Shown: one piece after another, positions 1 through 9,500 of the stretch
How the letters are laid out: the number at the start of each line of letters is the position of its first letter
Position numbering within the stretch: position 1 is the first letter of the stretch
NCBI GenBank assembly: GCA_900552465.1
Contig: URZO01000001.1
Location: forward strand, 62,001 to 126,000
Source of the DNA: an uncultured Parabacteroides sp.
GTDB taxonomy: Bacteria > Bacteroidota > Bacteroidia > Bacteroidales > Tannerellaceae
DNA length: 64,000 nt
Reading direction: 5' to 3'
Notes under the pieces: generated by a model
Told to the model about the DNA's origin: nothing
Database searches by the model: none
The model's input: only the letters and a program-made list of their open reading frames with translations
Made by a program: the position numbers and the translations under genes

Positions 1-45
1 ATCTTTAAGTTGAATATCGAGTATTGAAAATTGAAAAGTAATACG

Positions 46-2088
46 ATGAAAGAGAATCGATCTGCTTCTTTGTTTCCGAAGGAGCTTGTTATAGAAAGCC
101 TGAAACAGTCGTTCGTCAAGTTGGACCCCCGGACGATGTTCCGTAACCCGATTATGTTTATCGTCGAAGTGGTGACCTTCGTGATGTTGATCGTGACGGT
201 TTGGGCGGCGGCTACAGGCAATACCGCACAGGGGTCGGCCGGGTATAATATAGTTGTTTTCACAGTGCTGTTCCTGACGCTGCTCTTTGCCAACTTTGCC
301 GAAGCGATCGCCGAGGCGCGTGGCAAGGCGCAAGCCGACAGCCTGCGTAAGACCCGCGAGGAGACGCCTGCAAAACGGGTGGAAGCAAACGGGACGATCA
401 CGACGGTGAGCAGTTCGCAATTGAAAAAAGGTGATGTCTTTATCTGCGAGGCAGGCGACACGATCCCTTCCGACGGCGAGATCATCGAGGGGTTGGCTTC
501 GATCGACGAGAGTGCCATTACGGGCGAGTCGGCTCCGGTCATCCGCGAGGCCGGGGGCGATAAGAGCTCTGTGACGGGTGGAACGAAAGTGCTGTCCGAC
601 CAGATCCGGGTGATGGTGACGACACAGCCGGGCGAGAGCTTCCTCGACAAGATGATCGCCCTTGTGGAAGGCGCTTCACGGAAAAAGACGCCGAATGAGA
701 TTGCTTTGACGATCTTGTTGGCCGGTTTCACGTTGGTGTTTGTGGTTGTATGCGGTACGTTGAAGCCGCTTGCCGACTATTCGGGAACTCAAATTACCAT
801 TGCGGCCTTCATCTCCCTGTTTGTTTGTCTGATCCCGACTACCATCGGAGGGCTGCTGTCCGCGATCGGTATTGCCGGTATGGATCGTGCCTTGCGGGCC
901 AACGTAATAACCAAATCCGGCAAGGCTGTAGAGACAGCCGGCGACATAGACACCCTGTTGCTCGACAAGACTGGAACGATCACGATCGGCAATCGTAAAG
1001 CGACACAGTTCTATCCGGTAGCCGGGGTCGACGAACATTCTTTCGTACAGGCTTGCCTGATGGCTTCCCTTTCTGACGAGACGCCCGAAGGCAAATCGAT
1101 CGTCGAACTGGGGCGCGAGCGTGGCATCCGCATCCGCGATCTGAGCACTTCGGGTTCCCGGATGATCAGATTCACCGCCGAGACGAAGTGTTCGGGTGTC
1201 GACCTGAAAGACGGAACCCGTATCCGCAAAGGCGCTTTCGATGCCATCCGCCGGATGAGCGAGGCTGCCGGAAACAAGTACCCGGAGGAGGTGGCCGGAC
1301 GGGTCGAAAAGATCACCGGCAACGGCGGTACTCCGTTAGTGGTTTCGCAAGACGATTACATCATCGGTGTGATCGAGTTGCAGGATATCATCAAACCGGG
1401 CATCCAGGAACGTTTCGAACGGTTGCGCAAGATGGGTGTCAAGACGGTGATGGTGACGGGTGATAACCCTTTGACAGCTAAATATATCGCCGAGAAGGCC
1501 GGTGTGGACGATTTTATTGCCGAAGCCAAGCCGGAGGATAAGATGAATTACATCAGGAAAGAACAGGAAGCCGGCAAACTGGTGGCTATGATGGGCGACG
1601 GGACGAACGACGCCCCAGCACTGGCGCAGGCAAACGTAGGGGTTGCCATGAACAGTGGTACACAGGCGGCAAAGGAAGCCGGCAATATGGTGGACCTGGA
1701 CAACGATCCGACGAAGTTGATCGAGATCGTGGAGATCGGCAAGCAGTTGCTGATGACGCGCGGTACGCTGACGACCTTCAGTATCGCAAACGATGTGGCG
1801 AAATATTTCGCAATCGTTCCGGCTCTGTTCATGGTGGCGATCCCGCAGTTGGCGGCTCTGAACGTCATGTGTTTGCATAGTCCGGAAAGTGCGATCCTGA
1901 GTGCGGTGATTTTTAATGCCATTATTATCCCAATCCTGATTCCGTTGGCTTTGCGGGGGGTGGCTTATAAGCCTATAGGGGCTTCGGCTTTGCTGCGCCG
2001 TAACTTATTAATCTATGGGGTGGGCGGCGTGATCGCTCCGTTCATCGGAATCAAGTTGATCGACATGGTGATCTCTCTTTTTTTCTAA
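46..2088 (+). CDS. kdpB: Potassium-transporting P-type ATPase, subunit B (KdpB)
   Basis: Catalytic subunit of the high-affinity Kdp K+ pump in the inner membrane; it hydrolyses ATP and drives K+ uptake through KdpA. Visible motifs are TGES (residues 159-162), the phosphorylation motif DKTGTIT with Asp307, VMVTGDNPLTA and GDGTNDAPAL with Asp518. The ATG at 46 is chosen over a TTG at 31 because it gives 680 aa and places Asp307 and Asp518 at the same numbers as in E. coli KdpB. kdpA should lie just upstream, outside the window. kdpC follows after 116 bp. The family assignment is essentially certain. Confidence 0.98.
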   Translation: MKENRSASLFPKELVIESLKQSFVKLDPRTMFRNPIMFIVEVVTFVMLIVTVWAAATGNTAQGSAGYNIVVFTVLFLTLLFANFAEAIAEARGKAQADSLRKTREETPAKRVEANGTITTVSSSQLKKGDVFICEAGDTIPSDGEIIEGLASIDESAITGESAPVIREAGGDKSSVTGGTKVLSDQIRVMVTTQPGESFLDKMIALVEGASRKKTPNEIALTILLAGFTLVFVVVCGTLKPLADYSGTQITIAAFISLFVCLIPTTIGGLLSAIGIAGMDRALRANVITKSGKAVETAGDIDTLLLDKTGTITIGNRKATQFYPVAGVDEHSFVQACLMASLSDETPEGKSIVELGRERGIRIRDLSTSGSRMIRFTAETKCSGVDLKDGTRIRKGAFDAIRRMSEAAGNKYPEEVAGRVEKITGNGGTPLVVSQDDYIIGVIELQDIIKPGIQERFERLRKMGVKTVMVTGDNPLTAKYIAEKAGVDDFIAEAKPEDKMNYIRKEQEAGKLVAMMGDGTNDAPALAQANVGVAMNSGTQAAKEAGNMVDLDNDPTKLIEIVEIGKQLLMTRGTLTTFSIANDVAKYFAIVPALFMVAIPQLAALNVMCLHSPESAILSAVIFNAIIIPILIPLALRGVAYKPIGASALLRRNLLIYGVGGVIAPFIGIKLIDMVISLFF

Positions 2089-2204
2089 GTATAAATATCT
2101 CTTGACACTGCGCGCCGCCTGGCGGATGTTTCTGCATGATCCGGAAAGGCTGCCGGGCGGCAGCGGGTGTTTCGCAATTAAGAACGTAAAGAAAATCAAA
2201 TCAT

Positions 2205-2789
2205 ATGATATCGAATCTGTTTAAATCATTTAAGCTGACGATTGCTTTCTGCATTCTCTTCAGTGTCAGTTATATCTTCATCCTGTGGCTTTTTGCGCAG
2301 GTAGCCGGTCCGAATAAGGGCAATGCCGATGTGGTCGAACTGAACGGCCGTATAGTAGGTGCAGCCAACGTGGGACAGCAATTTACAAAGGATATTTATT
2401 TCTGGGGCCGCCCGTCGCATGCGGGTGACGGTTACGACGCTTCCAGCTCGGCGGGCAGCAACAAAGGACCGTCCAACGAAGAATATCTGGCGGACATACA
2501 GGCGCGTATCGACACCTTCCTCGTACATCATCCCTACCTGAAACGTGAACAGGTTCCTGTCGAAATGGTCACCGCCAGCGGTTCCGGCCTCGATCCGGAT
2601 ATTTCCCCGAAAGCTGCCTACGCGCAAGTGCAACGGGTGGCCGAGGCACGCGGTATCTCTCCGGAAAAGGTGATGGCTATTGTCAACGCGAATGTCGAAG
2701 GCCCGCTGTTGGGACTGTTCGGCCCGGAGAAAGTCAACGTCCTGAAGTTGAACGTGGCTTTAGAGAAGTTGGAAACAAGTAATCGGTAA
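2205..2789 (+). CDS. kdpC: Potassium-transporting ATPase subunit C (KdpC)
   Basis: Small accessory subunit of the KdpFABC complex, 194 aa, close to the usual ~190. One N-terminal membrane helix (about residues 12-33, rich in F/I/L) is followed by a periplasmic domain with the KdpC pattern: FWGRPSHAG, SAGSNKGPSN, SGSGLDPDISPKAA and a C-terminal LNVALEKL. It lies between kdpB and a gene for an outer-membrane-type barrel (18 bp gap), so all are probably one transcript. No kdpF-like ORF was recognised between kdpB and kdpC. Confidence 0.97.
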   Translation: MISNLFKSFKLTIAFCILFSVSYIFILWLFAQVAGPNKGNADVVELNGRIVGAANVGQQFTKDIYFWGRPSHAGDGYDASSSAGSNKGPSNEEYLADIQARIDTFLVHHPYLKREQVPVEMVTASGSGLDPDISPKAAYAQVQRVAEARGISPEKVMAIVNANVEGPLLGLFGPEKVNVLKLNVALEKLETSNR

Positions 2790-2807
2790 ATAAAATAAGA
2801 ATAAAAT

Positions 2808-3563
2808 ATGAACTCGATAATCAAAAAGGCATTAGCCGTAGTAATAACAGTTTCTTTCAGCTCCTTCGGGATGATGAAAGCGCAGGATGACGAAAGCGGG
2901 GCGACATTCAACGTCCAGGGCGACCTGGTAAGCTCCTATATCTGGCGTGGTATGTACCAGACGGGGGCCAGCTTCCAGCCTACATTTTCCTTCGGCATCG
3001 CCGGCTTCTCTCTGACAGCCTGGGGATCGACCGACTTCGACGGGTATCAGGCTGCGGAAGGACTTGCCAACAAGGAAATCGACCTGACGGCTGCTTATAC
3101 GTTCGCCAATTCCGGCCTGATCTTGTCTGTCGCCGACCTCTGGTGGGCCGGACAGGGGGCCAACAAGTACTTTAACTTTAAGAGCCATGAGACGGCACAT
3201 CACTTCGAGGCAGGCCTGGCTTACACCTTTCCCGTAGAGAAGTTCCCGCTGTCGGTGGCCTGGTACACGATGTTTGCCGGACAGGACAAGGATGCGGAAG
3301 GCGGTCAGAACTATTCCTCTTATGTCGAGCTGAACTATCCGTTCTCTGTGAAACGTGTCGATCTGAACGTCACCTGTGGGTTGGTTCCTTACAAAGCACC
3401 ACAGTATTGTACCAACGGCTTTGCCGTTACGAACGTGGCGTTGAAAGGAACTACCGCGATAAAGGTTACGGATTCGTTTTCTTTACCTATTTTTGCACAG
3501 GCCATCTGGAATCCCCGGTTGGAAGATGCGCACCTGGTCTTCGGCTTTACATTGAAACCGTAA
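2808..3563 (+). CDS. Putative outer-membrane beta-barrel protein in the kdp operon
   Basis: A 251-aa protein with an N-terminal signal peptide (KKALAVVITVSFSSFG...KAQ) and a body of alternating hydrophobic/polar stretches with aromatic residues at strand ends. It starts with an SSYIWRGMYQTG segment and ends in FGFTLKP, a terminal strand typical of barrels. The early WRG motif resembles TorF-like putative porins. It sits 18 bp after kdpC and 16 bp before the kdpD sensor gene, so it is very likely cotranscribed with the pump. The inferred role is passage or sensing of K+ (or another solute) at the outer membrane; nothing in the sequence proves a substrate. Confidence 0.75.
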   Translation: MNSIIKKALAVVITVSFSSFGMMKAQDDESGATFNVQGDLVSSYIWRGMYQTGASFQPTFSFGIAGFSLTAWGSTDFDGYQAAEGLANKEIDLTAAYTFANSGLILSVADLWWAGQGANKYFNFKSHETAHHFEAGLAYTFPVEKFPLSVAWYTMFAGQDKDAEGGQNYSSYVELNYPFSVKRVDLNVTCGLVPYKAPQYCTNGFAVTNVALKGTTAIKVTDSFSLPIFAQAIWNPRLEDAHLVFGFTLKP

Positions 3564-3579
3564 ACAGTAATTCAGGCAA

Positions 3580-4701
3580 ATGAACAGAGAAGAGAGCGTA
3601 CAACACTTTTTGGATTTGCTGAAAAAGTCCCGTCGCGGTAACTTCAAAATCTACATCGGCATGATTGCCGGTGTGGGCAAGTCGTACAGGATGTTGTCGG
3701 AGGCGCACGAGTTGCTTCGCAGCGGGATAGATGTGCAGGTCGGCTACATCGAGACGCATGGCCGGGCCGAGACAGAGGCGTTGGTTAAGGGGCTTCCCCT
3801 TATCCCGCGCCGAAAGTCGTTTTACAAGGGCAAGGAGGTCGAAGAGATGGATCTGGACGCTATCCTGAACATCCGTCCCGAAGTGGTGATCGTCGACGAA
3901 CTGGCCCATACCAACGTGGAGGGCAGCAAGAACGAAAAGCGTTGGCAGGACGTGATGGACATCCTGGAGGCGGGGATCAGCGTGATTACCGCCGTCAACA
4001 TCCAGCACCTCGAAGGGCTGAATGAAGAAGTGCAGGATATCGCCGGCATTGAAGTGAAAGAACGCATTCCCGACAGTGTGCTGGAGCAGGCGGACGAGGT
4101 GGTGAACATCGACCTTACCGCCGACGAGCTGGTGGCACGCCTGAAAGCCGGTAAGATTTATAAGCCGGACAAGGTGCAGACGGCGCTGAACAATTTCTTT
4201 AAGTCCGAAAACATCCTGCAGCTCCGCGAACTGGCATTGAAGGAGGTGGCTTTGAGGGTGGAAAAGAAGGTTGAAAACTCTGTCCCTGTCAATACGGGTG
4301 TCCGTCATGAAAGATTCCTCGCTTGTATCAGCAGCCACGAGAAGGCGCCGCGGAAGGTGATCCGTAAGGCGGCACGCTTAGCTACGCGGTATAATTCGAA
4401 GTTTTTCGTTCTGTATGTCCAGACTCCGCGTGAAAGTATAGACAGGATACCGTTGGCCAATCAGCGGTACCTTTCGAACCATTTCAAACTGGCTACCGAG
4501 CTGGGCGGTGAAGTGATCCAAATCCAATCGGAGAACATCCCGGAAAGTATCGTGCAAGTGTGCAGGGAGAAACAGATTACGACGGTGTGCGTGGGAAAAC
4601 CTTCGTTTGGCCTTCGTTCCGTACTGGTGTCGATCTTCCGGTACAGGACCTTGTTAAATAGTTTGTCGCAGTTGAATATTGACCTGATAATAATAGCATA
4701 G
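3580..4701 (+). CDS. kdpD: KdpD N-terminal sensor half (KdpD + USP domains), without kinase
   Basis: 373 aa, against about 900 in E. coli KdpD. Residues ~20-230 are the KdpD domain: Walker A-like GMIAGVGKS with Lys34, DELAHTN (~115), and the VNIQHLE stretch. Residues ~245-373 form a universal-stress-protein-like domain ending in LNIDLIIIA. The transmembrane and histidine-kinase parts of classical KdpD are missing; they are replaced by a separate kinase gene that starts 3 bp downstream. It is probably a cytoplasmic input protein sensing K+ or turgor state and acting with that kinase. The split is clean (stop, new ATG), not a frameshift. Confidence 0.93.
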   Translation: MNREESVQHFLDLLKKSRRGNFKIYIGMIAGVGKSYRMLSEAHELLRSGIDVQVGYIETHGRAETEALVKGLPLIPRRKSFYKGKEVEEMDLDAILNIRPEVVIVDELAHTNVEGSKNEKRWQDVMDILEAGISVITAVNIQHLEGLNEEVQDIAGIEVKERIPDSVLEQADEVVNIDLTADELVARLKAGKIYKPDKVQTALNNFFKSENILQLRELALKEVALRVEKKVENSVPVNTGVRHERFLACISSHEKAPRKVIRKAARLATRYNSKFFVLYVQTPRESIDRIPLANQRYLSNHFKLATELGGEVIQIQSENIPESIVQVCREKQITTVCVGKPSFGLRSVLVSIFRYRTLLNSLSQLNIDLIIIA

Positions 4702-4704
4702 TGT

Positions 4705-6435
4705 ATGGATAAGCTCTTTAGTCTGAAAATAAAAACGAAACTGACCTCCGGTATCGGTTTGTTGTTTACGTTGATTGTCCTGCTTGGCGGTGTGGCGGTC
4801 AAGAACATTACGGATATGTCTGCCGACACGCAGAACATCCTGGCGGATAATTATAATTCGCTTCTCTATTCCCGCCGGATGCTGGATGCCCTCGAACGGA
4901 TTAAGACGGACCCGACAGCACGTACGGAGTTCGAAAGGAACCTCGAACTGCAAAAGAAGAATATCACCGAGGTCGACGAAAACGTGGCGACGGCGCACCT
5001 GGTCACACAGTATGAGGCGATGCACCGTAGCCAGAACGACACGACTATCCGGCGTGTCAGGACAGCCCTCAATGACATCATGACCTTGAATATGGCGACG
5101 ATCTACCGGAAAAGCCAGGTTGCCGGGCATACGGCGGACCAGGCGTTACTCTGGATATGTATCATTGCGATGGCTTGTATCCTGATCGCTTTTGCATTTC
5201 TGATCCGCCTGCCCCGTTCCATCACGACGCCGATCCGCAAACTGACCGATGGCATAATGGAGATCGCAAACCATAATTACGAAAAGAGGCTCGACCTGGG
5301 CGATAATCAGGAGTTCGCCGGAGTTGCCGCCTCCTTCAACCGGATGGCGGAACGGCTGACGGAGTACCGGAAGAGTACGTTGGCTGATATCATCCAAGCC
5401 AAAAAATACATCGAAGCGATTGTCAACAGTATCACCGAACCGATCATAGGGCTCGACCGGGACCGTTCCATCCTCTTCGCCAATGACGAAGCACTCACCA
5501 TCCTGAATTTGAAACGGGAAAACGTGATGGGAAAGTCCGCAGCCGAGTTGGCGTTGAAAAATGACTTGCTCCGCCGTCTGGTTCGCGAACTGATCCAGCC
5601 CGACGAGAAGAAGGAACCTCTGAAGATCTATGCCGACAATAAAGAAAGCTATTTCCAGGCAAAATACATCCCGATCCATGTGACGGACAGTGACGGACGT
5701 GAAACCGAGTATGCCGGCGATGTCATCCTCCTGAAGAACATCACCGAGTTCAAAGAGTTGGACTCTGCGAAAACAACCTTTATCTCCACCATCTCCCACG
5801 AGCTGAAAACGCCGATATCAGCCATCTTAATGAGCCTGAAACTTCTTGAAGACAAACGGGTGGGAGACATGAACGACGAACAGAAGGCGCTTGCCGAAAG
5901 CATTAAGGAAAGCAGCGACCGCCTACTCGAAATCACCGGCGAACTGCTCAAGATGACACAGGTGGAAACAGGCAAGCTGCAACTGAATCCGAAGATCACG
6001 AAGCCGATTGAACTGATCGATTATGCAATCAAGGCGAACCGGGTACAGGCGGAGCGTTTCAATTGCCATATCGAGGTGGAATATCCGGAAAAGATCTCCA
6101 AACTCTTTGTCGATAGCGAGAAGATAGCCTGGGTGTTGACAAACCTCCTCTCCAACGCCATCCATTATACGCCGGAGAACGGCCGTATCATTATCGGTGC
6201 ACGCCAGGCTGATAAGACGGTGGAAATATTCGTCCGGGACTTCGGCAAAGGCATCGATCCCCGTTACCATCAAAGTATCTTCGACCGTTACTTCCGTATC
6301 CCCGGCACAAAAGTACAAGGGAGCGGCCTCGGCCTCGCCATCAGCAAAGACTTCATCGAAGCGCACGGCGGCACGATCCGCGTGGAGAGCGAGGTAGGCA
6401 AGGGGAGTACGTTTATCATCACCTTTAATGTATAA
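4705..6435 (+). CDS. Membrane histidine kinase partnering split KdpD (HAMP-PAS-HisKA-HATPase)
   Basis: 576 aa. Membrane helices at about residues 13-33 and 146-167 flank a ~110-residue periplasmic helical region. A HAMP domain (~168-220), a PAS domain (~230-345), HisKA with SHELKTP (His365) and a HATPase_c domain with N box (NLLSNAIHY), DFGKGI and GSGLGLAIS follow. It is 3 bp from the kdpD sensor gene and probably supplies the kinase missing there. It is not simply the KdpD C-terminus: it has its own periplasmic domain and HAMP. No response regulator follows; it must be upstream or elsewhere. A strong hairpin follows at 6526-6557. Confidence 0.93.
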   Translation: MDKLFSLKIKTKLTSGIGLLFTLIVLLGGVAVKNITDMSADTQNILADNYNSLLYSRRMLDALERIKTDPTARTEFERNLELQKKNITEVDENVATAHLVTQYEAMHRSQNDTTIRRVRTALNDIMTLNMATIYRKSQVAGHTADQALLWICIIAMACILIAFAFLIRLPRSITTPIRKLTDGIMEIANHNYEKRLDLGDNQEFAGVAASFNRMAERLTEYRKSTLADIIQAKKYIEAIVNSITEPIIGLDRDRSILFANDEALTILNLKRENVMGKSAAELALKNDLLRRLVRELIQPDEKKEPLKIYADNKESYFQAKYIPIHVTDSDGRETEYAGDVILLKNITEFKELDSAKTTFISTISHELKTPISAILMSLKLLEDKRVGDMNDEQKALAESIKESSDRLLEITGELLKMTQVETGKLQLNPKITKPIELIDYAIKANRVQAERFNCHIEVEYPEKISKLFVDSEKIAWVLTNLLSNAIHYTPENGRIIIGARQADKTVEIFVRDFGKGIDPRYHQSIFDRYFRIPGTKVQGSGLGLAISKDFIEAHGGTIRVESEVGKGSTFIITFNV

Positions 6436-6440
6436 GAGGA

Positions 6441-6520
6441 TTATTTAACGATCCAGCTTTCGATATTTCGTGTTGCAGCGCTGAAGTTCATGCCGATTTT
6501 AAACAGACAGGTATTGACTT
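6441..6520 (-). pseudogene. Relic 3' end of an AAA-ATPase-like/PD-(D/E)XK_9 family gene (copy A)
   Basis: Read on the minus strand, this stretch encodes a short C-terminal peptide, LFKIGMNFSAATRNIESWIVK, ending in a stop at 6441-6443. The peptide matches the C-terminal signature of the Bacteroidota AAA-ATPase_like plus PD-(D/E)XK nuclease family, and it matches a second relic at 12084-12275 almost exactly. No upstream domain remains: the reading frame runs into the hairpin and the surface-protein gene. The family assignment rests on recall of the family's tail motif and on the better-preserved second copy. Confidence 0.6.
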
Positions 6521-6525
6521 GTATG

Positions 6526-6557
6526 TTATGAGGGGGACGTTTGAGTCCCCCTCATAA
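6526..6557. terminator. Bidirectional intrinsic terminator hairpin
   Basis: A perfect 13-bp stem (TTATGAGGGGGAC / GTCCCCCTCATAA) with a 6-nt loop lies between the convergent kinase gene and the surface-protein gene, 4 bp from the stop of the latter. There is no long T run, but its position and symmetry suit termination from both sides. Confidence 0.7.
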
Positions 6558-6561
6558 GAGT

Positions 6562-9500
6562 TTACATCTGTACTTTAAACACCCTGTCGCCCGCCACCAC
6601 GATGTAGTTGCCTTGCGGCAAGGCGATCGTCCGGTCGCCGGAGAAGGGGGCGAGCTGTTTCAGCAGGCTGCCTGAGTAGGTATAGATACGGATGCCGGTA
6701 GGGGCGGCGGTATGGATATGGAGCTGCGAGGCGGCTGTCCATACCCGCGTCCCGTCTGGGGCGACCGTTTCGTTGGCTACGCTGGACGAGTTCTTCACGA
6801 TGCCGTCGATCCGGATGGCGGTGTCGCGGGTGACGTCTTTCACGATGTAGGCGCCGTCGCTGCTGCGGGGTTCGATCGTCGCGCCGCGGTCGGTGGTGAC
6901 GACGGGTGTCGACTGGTCGTAATCCGTATCGAGGGTCAGGTAGAAACGGAAGTTGTATCCGTCCTCTACCGCGTAGGAACCGGCTACGGGGTCGGTGGTC
7001 GCGCCTTCCACCGCGGGAAGGGTAACGGTGTAGTAGACCGGCACGACGGGCGGGGGCGTTCCGCCGGAGGTGGTAAAGGTGGCGGTAGCGGGCTGCGTCG
7101 TGAGGGTGGTCGTGACGGTGTTATTACCATTACTATTGCTATTATTCTCAACCGTCTTTTTGCAGGTTACCTGGCAACGGTAAGTCCCCTCTTCCGTAAC
7201 ATTGAGGGTTAACGGCTGCGTCTTGGTTGCGCTGCGTCGTTGCAAAGAGGATAGCATTGGGCTTGCCGGGTAATCAGTCCAACGGTTATTTTTCGCATCC
7301 CATTTTTGCCATTGTTCCGTAACGTTAGCCCCGTCTGCTGCCTCGGCTGTGGCTGTCAGGGTGATGGTTTGGCCGGTTGGGGCGGTGGCATCTTGGGGAG
7401 GGATTATTTTGAGGGCGGCGGCGCCGGTAACTTCGGTGATTTGGCCGCTGTAGTCTATGAGTTTGCCTCTGTTCGTTACGACTCCGTTATCCGCAATGGT
7501 CAGCGTGCCGCCACCATCATCGTAAATCCATATAGAACCACCTGTTTCGACTGTCATGGAACCGATTGTATTGGTATTATTCAGATGCAAATCATATAAA
7601 CTGCAGTTCTCGTTTACCGTTATTGCGTTGCTTACGGTTACGCCATTTAATAACAGATAGCTAATTCCTTGATCAGCCACTGTTAGCGATTGGATAGCCG
7701 TATTGGAAATGATGCCGTTGAAGTCCTGTTCATAGCCGTCACCTGCTTTATATTTCTTCTGGGTTGTAATAGTAATATCAACGTTGGTATTCTTTATCGG
7801 TTTTCCGACGCGCTCATATCGGCTAACTCCGTTCTCTGTCCGGAAGTTTGTTGTTTCTATGGGGCTTGTATATTTCGGAACGCCGCTTAGCTGTCTGTTT
7901 GACTGCCATAACGTATAGTCGGTATTGGCCGCTACGTTGGTAGCAAAATAGAAGGCAGAAGTAAAGTTGTCGCCAAATTCATCAGGGGAGAAGGTGGCAT
8001 AATCTGTTCCGCTTCCTGCTGTTACTGTTATCGGACCGGTAGGCGCCTGGGCAAAGCCCCATTGAATCAGGGGTCGGGTACAAGTGCCCAGCATGTCATA
8101 AAAAGCCGCCTTGGCAGAAGCCAGACGCAGGATGCCCCCTTCTTCTATCGTTAATGTTTCTGTATCGGAGGAGCGTAGGTAGAAGTAGCCATAACTTGTC
8201 CCATAGCCATACACTTTCCCGTTCCCGGTTATCGTGAGAGTACCAACCGGCGTCGTGTTCGCTACATAGATGGCGGAAACATTATCATTAAATTCTGTAC
8301 TTTCCGTTGTCGCCGTTGCCCTCAACGTGCTGTTTACCGTTACGTTGCCGCCATCGATGTAGAGGCAGGACATGTCGGCGTAAAGGAGGTTGTTTTCCTG
8401 CGATGTCGTCACCGCCTTTGTCAGCGTCATCGGCGCATTCAGTGTGAGGCTGCCTTTTACCTGGGCGGCGGTGGCGGTCAGGGTGTTGCCGCCTTCGATG
8501 GTGCAAAGGGTGGCGGAAGGAACTTTCAGGGTGTCGGCCTGGCAGCCGAAGGCGGCAAGGAGGTGGTAGGGGGCGGTCGAAGCGTTGGCGGCATCGGCGG
8601 ATAGGGTCAATATGCTGCCTGCCGTTGCCGTGCCTTCCAGGCTGTAATAGCTGCCGGGGGAGTTGAGGGTGATGGTGTTGTTGTCGCTGTCGCTGTCGTA
8701 CGTGTAGCCCTTGCCGGTGGCATCTGTCGACGGGCTTGTCAGGTTTACGATATAGGGGTTGTCTTTTGTCCCTTTGGTGCCGCCGGTTGCCATGTTGGTG
8801 TAGTAGATGTAGGCATTATTGGTGCCGTCGTCGAAGTTGAAGGTGCTGACTAACGTAGTACCTTCGTTATTCTTCTTTCCTTTCTGGTAGTCGTCGCCAA
8901 GTTTTACGGTGATGTCTTTGCCGCCCGGGTTGGTGGCAAAGTAGGTGTAGGAGTTGCCGGTGGTACAGGGTATCGTGGTGCTGCCGCCTGTCCAGAATAC
9001 GGATATGTCGGCGGATGGGGTATTAAGGGCAGTGTCCCATCGCCATTCCATCAGCCCTTGCAGCGTTCCGCCGGTATTGGAGGGAATGGTGCCGTAGAAG
9101 TGGAAATGGTTGTCGGAGGTGAAGCGGCAGGTAACGCCACAGGCTACCGAAAGGGAATTGCTGCTGTTGCTGTATGCCTTTATCGTCACCGTCCCTTCGG
9201 AAAAGAGGGCGACGGGTTTAGAGTTTTCGCTGATTGTGAGGGCGACTTTGTTGCTGCCGGCTGTCCAGCAGGTTTTGTCGGCAAAGGAGAGGGTGGCTTC
9301 ATCGTCGGTGGCGGTGGAGTTGTTTGTTATCGTCAAGTCGGCTGTCGCTTCGGTAGTACTTTTGACGCGGCCGCTGAAAGGGGTGGCGTCGTTGTTGCTT
9401 GTCGCCGGTATTGCCTCTGCTTTGGTGTATTTCCAGCCATCCGTATCGGAATAGGTAAGGGTGTAGCTGGCGCCGTCGGTGCTGTTGTCCTGGGGTGAGA

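Noticed and set aside
3580..6435. Sequencing frameshift splitting one KdpD gene
   Set aside because: The first ORF ends in a normal stop, the second starts with its own ATG and codes for two membrane helices, HAMP and PAS that are not in KdpD; the split is real.
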